14,353 nucleotides of DNA, taken from assembly GCA_905480085.1 (NCBI GenBank), contig CAJQPD010000111.1, positions 1 through 14,353 on the forward strand. The letters run 5' to 3'. The translations under genes and the position numbers were made by a program. The notes under the pieces are model-generated. The model did no database searches. It had not been told where the DNA came from and worked only from the letters and a program-made list of their open reading frames with translations. Positions 6,040 through 12,543 of this stretch are shown piece after piece (positions within the stretch are counted from its first letter, which is position 1; every line of letters starts with the position of its first letter). The stretch comes from an uncultured Acidimicrobiia bacterium (lineage in GTDB: Bacteria > Actinomycetota > Acidimicrobiia > Spongiisociales > JAENVV01).

Positions 6040-8115
6040 ATGACCAACCTCTTTCTGGCGCTCGCATCCGAAGGTGAAAAAGTTGTCGAGTTCGGCGCCG
6101 GTGGCCAACTACAAGAGTGGGCGTGGCTCATTCTGGTGGCTCCGTTCGTGGCCTACGTCCTGATCCTTGCCTACGGCAAAAAGCTCAAGTACGAGGGTGG
6201 AGAGATCGCCGTCGGCATGATGGCTTTTGTGTTCGGCTACGGCCTGCTCCTGTGGGTCGACACGATTCGCAACCACACGGTGTTCGAGAAGAGCATTGAA
6301 ATTGGCCGGGTCGGAAACGGCATGGTCTTTGAGTGGGGCTGGGTAGTCGACGGATTGTCGTCGATGATGTATTTCGTGGTCGGTACCGTCGGCCTGCTCG
6401 TCTTTACGTACGCCCTCGGGTACATGAAAGGCGAACGGCGCAACACCTTCTTCTACGCCTCCTTCTCCCTGTTTGCGGGCGCCATGCTTGTGCTCGTGGC
6501 GTCGGCCAACCTGGCTCAGTTGATCGTTGGATGGGAACTGGTCGGGGTCGCCTCGTATCTGCTGATCGGCCACTACTGGGAAGACAAGGCCAATTCCTCG
6601 GCCGGCATGAAGGCGTTCTTCACGAACAAGGTGGCCGACGTCGGTCTCATCGTCGGTGCCCTGGCTTTGTCGGTTTCGGTCGGTTCGTTCCGCATCAAAG
6701 ACATCCTCGAAGTCGCCACCCACAATGGAGACAGTCTGAACGCTCCATTCTTCGGGTCGACGGTGGCGGTGGCCGGAGCCCTGTTGTTGTTCTTTGGTGC
6801 GATGGGTAAGTCTGCGCAGTTCCCGCTCCACATCTGGCTACCAGACGCCATGGCCGGCCCGACACCGGTATCGGCGTTGATGCACGCCGCCACGATGGTC
6901 ACGGCGGGTATCTACTTGATGGCGCGTATGTTCCCGCTCTATCAGGAAATGGCGACTGCCGCCCGCCCGATCATGATCGCAGTCGGTGCAGCCACCCTCT
7001 TTCTTACCGGCTTGATCGCCCTCGTCCAGAATGACATCAAGAAGGTCCTGGCATACTCGACGGTTAGCCAGCTTGGCTACATGATGGTGGCCATCGCCGC
7101 CGGCGGCTATACCGCCGCCCTCTTTCACCTGTTCACCCACGCGTTCTTTAAGGCACTTCTATTCCTCGGAGCCGGCTCGGTCATCCACGGGGTTCACTCG
7201 AACAACATGTCCGACATGGGTGGCCTCCGTAAATACATGCCGCGAACGTTCTGGACGTTCATCATCGGGTCGGGAGCCCTCGCAGGGATCATTCCTCTTG
7301 CCGGGTTCTTCTCGAAGGACGAGATTCTCGGCACACTCGATTACGGCGGCTACACCGCAGTGCTGTGGATCGCTATCGGTGGAGCATTTGTCACCGCCTT
7401 CTACATGACGCGGGCCGTCGCATTGACATTCTTCGGTTCCTACAAAGGTCACGGTCATCCCCACGAATCCGAGGCCCTCATGACGGTGCCGCTGATGATC
7501 CTGGCCGGCTTCTCGGTAGTCGCCGGTGCGGTCAACATGGCGGGGTTCAAGTTCGGCGAATCGATAGTTCTCAGGTATACCGGGTTCACGGAGTGGTTGG
7601 CCACCCGGGACTTTTCTCCGCTTGGCGATCATCATCCCGAGGCGCTCGAGTGGGGCCTGGCGCTGTATGGCACCGTCGCTGCGGTGGGTGGTATCGCGCT
7701 CGGATGGATGCTGTTCTCGAAAGACGCCGAAACCCAGGAGGCTCGCGATCGGTTGTCGATTCCGGTGCTGTATCCGATATTGCGCGCCAAGTATTACCTC
7801 GACGATGTAGCTCTCGCCCTGGTCGGGGTCATCAAGGGTCCGGCCGCTCGCTTTGTCGACTGGACCAACACCTATATTTTCGACACGATTGTCAACTCGT
7901 TTGGTTTCGCAGCCGGGTGGGTCGGCAAGGTCGTTTACAACGTGGCCGATCAAGGCATCATCGATGGCATCTTCAACGGTTCGGCCGGGGTGGCGTCGGT
8001 GGCTGGAGGATGGCTCCGAAAGATCCAGACCGGCAAGATCCAACAGTACGCCGGTGCCCTGGTCATAGGTGCGGTAGCGCTCGTCGTTGGCTTCGTAATT
8101 TTCAACAGCAACTGA
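6040..8115 (+). CDS. nuoL: NADH-quinone oxidoreductase subunit L (antiporter-like)
   Basis: NuoL is the distal antiporter-like pump subunit of the membrane arm. The product has 691 residues, about 80 longer than E. coli NuoL, mostly at the ends and in the C-terminal region. Pump residues are visible: E166 in GWELVGVASYLL, K257 in GAMGKSAQFPLH, the AGPTPVSALMHAATMV block, K371 in HAFFKALLFLGAG and K426 in FFSKDEILGTL. The C-terminal third has the long lateral helix that ties NuoM and NuoN together, ending in the family motif LRKIQTGKIQQYAGAL and a last membrane helix. GAAGGG at 6027-6032 is the ribosome binding site. The N-terminal 25 residues are charged and poorly conserved before the first helix. 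Confidence 0.96.
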   Translation: MTNLFLALASEGEKVVEFGAGGQLQEWAWLILVAPFVAYVLILAYGKKLKYEGGEIAVGMMAFVFGYGLLLWVDTIRNHTVFEKSIEIGRVGNGMVFEWGWVVDGLSSMMYFVVGTVGLLVFTYALGYMKGERRNTFFYASFSLFAGAMLVLVASANLAQLIVGWELVGVASYLLIGHYWEDKANSSAGMKAFFTNKVADVGLIVGALALSVSVGSFRIKDILEVATHNGDSLNAPFFGSTVAVAGALLLFFGAMGKSAQFPLHIWLPDAMAGPTPVSALMHAATMVTAGIYLMARMFPLYQEMATAARPIMIAVGAATLFLTGLIALVQNDIKKVLAYSTVSQLGYMMVAIAAGGYTAALFHLFTHAFFKALLFLGAGSVIHGVHSNNMSDMGGLRKYMPRTFWTFIIGSGALAGIIPLAGFFSKDEILGTLDYGGYTAVLWIAIGGAFVTAFYMTRAVALTFFGSYKGHGHPHESEALMTVPLMILAGFSVVAGAVNMAGFKFGESIVLRYTGFTEWLATRDFSPLGDHHPEALEWGLALYGTVAAVGGIALGWMLFSKDAETQEARDRLSIPVLYPILRAKYYLDDVALALVGVIKGPAARFVDWTNTYIFDTIVNSFGFAAGWVGKVVYNVADQGIIDGIFNGSAGVASVAGGWLRKIQTGKIQQYAGALVIGAVALVVGFVIFNSN

Positions 8116-8121
8116 TACAAC

Positions 8122-8127
8122 AGGAGG
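8122..8127 (+). promoter_or_regulatory. Strong Shine-Dalgarno site of nuoM
   Basis: A perfect AGGAGG lies 10 bases before the nuoM ATG. Most genes of this operon rely on overlap or weak sites, so nuoM, preceded by a 22-base gap after nuoL, has its own strong initiation signal. Confidence 0.8.
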
Positions 8128-8137
8128 ACCCACAATC

Positions 8138-9721
8138 ATGGAGCTTTTGGACAACGGAACAGTCCTTAGCCTCATCACGTTTTTGCCGCTGGTCGGTGCC
8201 CTTGTAGTGGGTTTGATTCCCCGGGCGCAAGAAGAGGCATATAAGTGGGCGGCTCTCATCACGGCTCTGGTCGTGGGCGTTCTGTCAATCGTGGTGGCGT
8301 TTGTATTCGATTATGGCGATTCGGCCAAGTTCCAGTTCGGGACGGATCTGTCGTGGATCGAATCCATCGGCTCGAATTTTCACATCGGGGTCGACGGGAT
8401 CTCGCTGCCGATGCTGGTGTTGTCGGCTGTCATAACGATCCTGGCCATCATCTACTCCTGGGACCATTGGGAGGAACCGCGTAATCCAAAGGCGTTCCTC
8501 ATTCTCATGCTGTTGCTCGAAACCGGCATGAACGGAACCTTCGTGGCACTCGATCTCATCTTGTTCTTCATCTTCTTCGAACTCGTGCTGCTCCCGATGT
8601 ACTTCATGATCGGGATCTGGGGCGATAAATCGCCCAGGACGATTGCGATGTTCAATCTCACGACCGAGACCCGCCTCTACGCATCGATCAAGTTCTTCCT
8701 GTTCACGCTCTTCGGCTCGGCGTTCATGTTGCTCTCGTTTCTCGGGTTGTATTTCAATTCGGGAGATGCCGGTGCGAGAACGTTCGACATCCCGAAGCTG
8801 ATCGAGATGGCCCCCCATCTGTCGGCTTTGCCGATAGCCGGATGGCTGTTTGCGGGCATGTTCCTCGGATTCGCCGTGAAGGTGCCAATGTGGCCGTTCC
8901 ACACCTGGTTGCCGGACGCTCACACCGCGGCACCTACCGTTGGCTCAGTGCTGCTGGCCGCCATCTTGCTGAAGCTTGGCTCGTACGGGTTTATCCGGAT
9001 TGCCCTCCCCATCTTGCCCGAGCAGGCCATGCAGTGGGCACCGACCATCGCCATCCTGGCGGTCATCGGGATCATTTACGGATCGTTGGCCTGTTTGGCC
9101 CAGACCGACATGAAGCGCCTCATCGCCTTCTCGTCGGTTGGCCATATGGGTTTCGTGATGCTCGGCATCTCGACGATGACCGAGGCGGGAATCAACGCGG
9201 CCATTATCGGCATGGTTGCCCACGGCGTCATCACCGGCATGCTCTTCTTCGTGGCGGGCTCGATGCACCATCGGTATCACACACGTGACATGGCCCGGCT
9301 CGGCGGTAACGCCACACTGATGCCGAAGATGGGATTTATTCTCGGCTTCATCGCCATGGCCTCGTTGGGTCTTCCCGGCCTGGCAGGCTTCTGGGGCGAG
9401 TTCATGGCCCTGCTCGGTGCGTTCCGCCCGGCGGCCGGCTTGCCGGTTGGTCTATTTCAGACAGCCATGGTTATCGGCGCCGTTGGTACGGTCCTGACGG
9501 CCGGTTATTTGCTGTGGATGCTCCAGAAGGTCAACCTTGGTGAGCCAAAAGAAGAGTGGGCGGGCCACGAGTTCCATGACGTAGATAAGTTCGAAATGGC
9601 AGCCTGGGTCCCTCTTTTGCTGGCAACCGTGGCGATCGGCGTGTATCCGAGGCTTGTGCTTGGATCTACCAACGGGGCCGTCAAAGAACTCGTATCGACC
9701 ATTCTCGAGAACCTGGCGTAA
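8138..9721 (+). CDS. nuoM: NADH-quinone oxidoreductase subunit M (antiporter-like)
   Basis: NuoM is the central antiporter-like pump subunit. The 527-residue product has about 14 membrane segments. Key residues are present: E148 in FFELVLLPMYFMIG (E144 in E. coli), K248 in FAVKVPMWPFHTWLPDAH, and K279 in LLKLGSYGFIR. The conserved WLPDAHTAAPTVGSVLLAA block, the QTDMKRLIAFSSVGHMG block and LPGLAGFWGEF follow in the normal order. The long stretch between E148 and K248 includes TRLYASIKFFLFTLFGSA, the usual helix 6-7 region. The start is fixed by the AGGAGG site. It is followed by nuoN after three bases. Confidence 0.96.
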   Translation: MELLDNGTVLSLITFLPLVGALVVGLIPRAQEEAYKWAALITALVVGVLSIVVAFVFDYGDSAKFQFGTDLSWIESIGSNFHIGVDGISLPMLVLSAVITILAIIYSWDHWEEPRNPKAFLILMLLLETGMNGTFVALDLILFFIFFELVLLPMYFMIGIWGDKSPRTIAMFNLTTETRLYASIKFFLFTLFGSAFMLLSFLGLYFNSGDAGARTFDIPKLIEMAPHLSALPIAGWLFAGMFLGFAVKVPMWPFHTWLPDAHTAAPTVGSVLLAAILLKLGSYGFIRIALPILPEQAMQWAPTIAILAVIGIIYGSLACLAQTDMKRLIAFSSVGHMGFVMLGISTMTEAGINAAIIGMVAHGVITGMLFFVAGSMHHRYHTRDMARLGGNATLMPKMGFILGFIAMASLGLPGLAGFWGEFMALLGAFRPAAGLPVGLFQTAMVIGAVGTVLTAGYLLWMLQKVNLGEPKEEWAGHEFHDVDKFEMAAWVPLLLATVAIGVYPRLVLGSTNGAVKELVSTILENLA

Positions 9722-9724
9722 CGG

Positions 9725-11215
9725 ATGGGACCGACCCTCGACTACCTGGCACTCGCGCCGGAGCTTGCTCTCGTCGCGACACTGATGGCGGTGCTCACAG
9801 CCGACATCGTGCTGCCCCACGCCCAGAAGTACTGGACGGCGGTCTTGTCGGTGCTCGGCCTGACGGTAACGGCCCTTCCGATCCTTTTCTTGTTGTTAAG
9901 CGACGAGGGCACCCGGACGATGCTCGACGGATCCTATGTCGTAGATGACTTCGCTCTCATCTTCAAAGGTCTCTTCGTGGCGGCCGGCTACATCGTGATC
10001 CTCATGTCGGTGAGTTACATCGAGTCGGACCGGTATTACCAGGGCGAGTACTACTTCTTGCTGCTGGCTTCGATCCTCGGGTCGGTGGTCATGGCTTCGG
10101 CCAGAGACCTCATCTTGCTGTTTGTTGGTCTGGAACTCGTCTCCGGGCCATTGTTCCTGCTCGCCGGGTGGCGTAAGGGTGACGTCAAGTCAAACGAAGC
10201 GTCGTTGAAGTTCTACCTGCTTGGTGTGTTGTCGGCAGCCATCTTGTTGTATGGCATGTCGTTCCTCTACGGCTTGACCGGCACCGTCGACTTCGCCGGC
10301 ATCAGCGAAGCCTCGGAACGTCTATCGCATACACCGGCGTTCATCATGGCCGTCCTGTTCGTAATGGTCGGGTTCGCGTTCAAGATCTCGGCCGTACCAT
10401 TCCATTTCTGGGCGCCGGACACCTATGAGGGTGCCCCAACTCCGGTGACGGCGTACATGTCGGTTAGTTCCAAGGCCGCCGGGTTTGTCGGCATGCTGAT
10501 TGTCACGTATGTGGCCTTCCCGGATGCCTCGAATATCTGGGGTCCGGCTTTGTGGATCATGGCCGCCTTGACCATGACCGTTGGAAACCTGACGGCTCTG
10601 CGCCAGACCAATATTGTGCGGCTTCTTGCATACTCGTCGATCGCCCAAGCCGGGTTTATGCTCGTTCCGTTCGCCGTTGCCGGTGTGAGCTCCGATCCCG
10701 ATGCCATCGCCGCCGCCTTCGGAGCGACCGTTACCTACATCGCCATCTATACGTTTATGAACCTGGGGGCTTTCGCGGTCGTTATCGCCGGTGCCCGTTA
10801 CACCCGTTCGGGCGATATCGACAAGTGGGCCGGGCTGGCGAGCTATCAGCCGGGCGTGGCCCTGTTCGGGCTGATCTTCTTCCTGTCACTTGCCGGGATT
10901 CCACCGCTGGCGGGTTGGTATGCCAAGCTCGTCATGTTCTCGGCCGCCATTGGAGGCGGTTCCGTTTGGACGGCTGTCCTGGCCGGCATCGCCGCCATAA
11001 ACGCAGTGATTGCTTTCTACTACTACGCCAGGGTCGTCAAGGCCATGTGGTTCGATCCCGTCCCTGAGGGTCATGTAGCCGGCAAGCCCGAGCAGAGCCG
11101 GTCGCTTCAACTGGCGCTGGTGATCACCATGCTCTTCGTGATTGCGGCGGGCATCTACCCGGCGATCTCGGCCTACTTCGGAGACACGGTCGCCTCCATC
11201 GCCGGTGGCGGCTAG
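9725..11215 (+). CDS. nuoN: NADH-quinone oxidoreductase subunit N (antiporter-like)
   Basis: NuoN is the proximal antiporter-like pump subunit, next to NuoK. The 496-residue product has about 14 membrane segments. E137 in FVGLELVSGPLFLLAG and K220 in FKISAVPFHFWAPDTYEG are the expected pump residues. The blocks APTPVTAYMSVSSKAAGF, RLLAYSSIAQAGFM and LAGIPPLAGWYAKLVMF are diagnostic for NuoN against NuoM/NuoL. The start ATG 9725 lies three bases after the nuoM stop with only a weak upstream site, so translation is probably coupled. It is the last nuo gene; no convincing terminator follows in the 54 bases before ispD, so read-through is possible. Confidence 0.96.
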   Translation: MGPTLDYLALAPELALVATLMAVLTADIVLPHAQKYWTAVLSVLGLTVTALPILFLLLSDEGTRTMLDGSYVVDDFALIFKGLFVAAGYIVILMSVSYIESDRYYQGEYYFLLLASILGSVVMASARDLILLFVGLELVSGPLFLLAGWRKGDVKSNEASLKFYLLGVLSAAILLYGMSFLYGLTGTVDFAGISEASERLSHTPAFIMAVLFVMVGFAFKISAVPFHFWAPDTYEGAPTPVTAYMSVSSKAAGFVGMLIVTYVAFPDASNIWGPALWIMAALTMTVGNLTALRQTNIVRLLAYSSIAQAGFMLVPFAVAGVSSDPDAIAAAFGATVTYIAIYTFMNLGAFAVVIAGARYTRSGDIDKWAGLASYQPGVALFGLIFFLSLAGIPPLAGWYAKLVMFSAAIGGGSVWTAVLAGIAAINAVIAFYYYARVVKAMWFDPVPEGHVAGKPEQSRSLQLALVITMLFVIAAGIYPAISAYFGDTVASIAGGG

Positions 11216-11257
11216 CCGGTCCGGTGTGTGGCCCCGGTAGGCCAACCCACATGTCGG

Positions 11258-11263
11258 TAAAGT
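11258..11263 (+). promoter_or_regulatory. Possible leaderless promoter (-10 box) of ispD
   Basis: TAAAGT (form TANNNT) lies exactly 6 bases before the ispD ATG at 11270, so transcription would start at or next to the A of the start codon. No Shine-Dalgarno sequence is seen before the ATG, which fits a leaderless mRNA of the kind common in actinobacteria. No clear -35 box is visible. Confidence 0.4.
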
Positions 11264-11269
11264 AGCGGC

Positions 11270-11920
11270 ATGGATCAACGAGCCGCGGTCATCATTCTCG
11301 CTGGTGGCTCTGGTACCCGCTTCGGTGGGCCGGTCAACAAGGTGTATCGATCCCTGGACGGTCGACCGGTCCTCCAGTGGTCGCTAGACACGTTCGCTCC
11401 GCTCGTCGGACACCTGGTCGTGGTGGCCCGTCCTGACGATGCCGACTTGCTCGGTCCAATCGTGGCCGGATATGACGTGTCTTTGGCAGAGGGTGGGTCG
11501 ACGAGAACCGGTTCGGAACGAGCCGGGCTTGAGACGCTTCGGAGCCGGATCGAATCGGGAGAAGTGGACCTCGTTGCCATCCATGACGGGGCGCGACCGT
11601 TCGTGACCGCTGCCCTGACCGCCGACCTCATCGATGCGGCCCGCCGGGTGGGCGGAGCTGTTCCCGGCTGGGCTACTGCTGACCGACCGGAGGCCGCTGA
11701 CGGCTCGGCCGGATATGAGCTTCCAGGGTTCGGACATGTCACCGTTCAGACCCCCCAGGTGTTTCGAGCGAGGGAACTCCTGGCGGCATACGACGCACTA
11801 CCGGAGTATGAGGCGGCCGACACCGCACTCATTGTGCAACGGCATGGGCGTGTGACGACTGTGCTCGTTCCCTCAGATCCGGTCAACCGAAAAGTCACGT
11901 TTCCGGGGGACCTGGGCTGA
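11270..11920 (+). CDS. ispD: 2-C-methyl-D-erythritol 4-phosphate cytidylyltransferase, somewhat divergent
   Basis: This is a cytoplasmic nucleotidyltransferase of the IspD family, which joins CTP and MEP to make CDP-methylerythritol in the non-mevalonate isoprenoid pathway. The product is 216 residues, near the usual 225-235. The nucleotide loop LAGGSGTRFGG (10-20) is followed by NKVY; R17 and K24 match R20 and K27 of E. coli in spacing. AIHDGARPF matches the HDAARP motif, and VQTPQVF and NRKVTFPGDL (K208, matching K213) are present. However, the Arg that E. coli and Mycobacterium IspD carry eight residues before the Thr of TPQ is Gly here, so substrate contacts may differ. Related cytidylyltransferases such as TarI are an alternative. 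No ispF follows, although the two are often adjacent. Confidence 0.78.
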   Translation: MDQRAAVIILAGGSGTRFGGPVNKVYRSLDGRPVLQWSLDTFAPLVGHLVVVARPDDADLLGPIVAGYDVSLAEGGSTRTGSERAGLETLRSRIESGEVDLVAIHDGARPFVTAALTADLIDAARRVGGAVPGWATADRPEAADGSAGYELPGFGHVTVQTPQVFRARELLAAYDALPEYEAADTALIVQRHGRVTTVLVPSDPVNRKVTFPGDLG

Positions 11921-11973
11921 TCGGCCAACAAAATACACCAGGTTTCCGCCCGTCTTCTGCCAGTCCATTCCGA

Positions 11974-11979
11974 TAGGCT
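11974..11979 (+). promoter_or_regulatory. Possible leaderless promoter (-10 box) of lemA
   Basis: TAGGCT (form TANNNT) ends exactly 6 bases before the lemA ATG at 11986, the same spacing as the box before ispD. No ribosome binding site precedes lemA, which fits initiation on a leaderless mRNA. No good -35 box is seen in the 65-base space after ispD. Confidence 0.4.
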
Positions 11980-11985
11980 CGATTC

Positions 11986-12543
11986 ATGGACGGAACCGGA
12001 TTAGTCGTTGCTGTCATTGTCATTCTGCTCGTGCTCGTGCTCCTGGCCTACCTGTACAACGGGCTCGTCCGAGCTCGAAATCGAGTCGAGAACGCCTGGG
12101 GTCAAGTCGATGTGCAGTTGCGCCGTCGGTATGACCTGATTCCAAACCTGGTGGAGACCGTCAAGGGATACGCCAGCCACGAGAAATCGACGTTCGAAGC
12201 AGTCGTTGACGCCAGGGCGGCATCTCAATCCGCCACGACGGTCGAGGCGCAAGCCCAAGCCGAAAACATGTTGACCGGAGCCCTCCGCCAGCTGTTTGCA
12301 CTTGCCGAGGCCTACCCGGAACTCAAGGCGGCCACCAACTTCCAGTCTTTGCAGCAGGAGTTGTCCGAGACCGAAGGCAAGATCGCCATCGCTCGGCAGA
12401 TCTACAACGATGCAACCCTCACGTACAACAACGCGGTCCAGACCGTGCCGAGAAATATCGTCGCTTCTCTCCTGGGATTTCGCATAAAGGCGTACTTTGA
12501 GGCCACCGGCGATGAGCGAAGCGTGCCACAGGTGAACTTCTGA
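11986..12543 (+). CDS. lemA: LemA family protein
   Basis: The 185-residue product is a clear LemA family member (PF04011): a single membrane helix at about residues 6-27, then a cytoplasm- or envelope-facing bundle of long helices. The family signature [21 protein letters not shown] is seen at about 43-63, preceded by [17 protein letters not shown] and followed by [14 protein letters not shown]. The C-terminal part has [20 protein letters not shown] and [17 protein letters not shown], both typical. The biochemical role of LemA is not established. The family is often found directly before a DUF2207 or TPM-domain membrane protein, as here, and the two products probably act together at the membrane. 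The gene shares a CTGA overlap with the next one. Confidence 0.93.
   Translation: MDGTGLVVAVIVILLVLVLLAYLYNGLVRARNRVENAWGQVDVQLRRRYDLIPNLVETVKGYASHEKSTFEAVVDARAASQSATTVEAQAQAENMLTGALRQLFALAEAYPELKAATNFQSLQQELSETEGKIAIARQIYNDATLTYNNAVQTVPRNIVASLLGFRIKAYFEATGDERSVPQVNF
12530..12535 (+). promoter_or_regulatory. Shine-Dalgarno site supporting a CTG start
   Basis: AGGTGA inside the end of lemA matches the centre of the ribosomal anti-SD complement (AGGAGGTGATC). It places the CTG at 12540 four bases after the AGGTGA, equal to seven bases after the AGG core, which is normal spacing. Confidence 0.6.

Noticed and set aside
7159..8262. Long open frame (367 codons) on the minus strand across nuoL and the start of nuoM
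   Set aside because: The product is polar and low-complexity with no family resemblance, and lies opposite a fully conserved gene. It is a by-product of GC-rich codon use. Other antisense frames (3067-3963, 4028-4585, 5452-6108, 6109-6831, 8285-8923) are rejected for the same reason.
11229..11244. Hairpin TGGCC/GGCCA after nuoN as a possible terminator
   Set aside because: Only 5 bp with a 6-base loop and no T-run follows; too weak to call a terminator.
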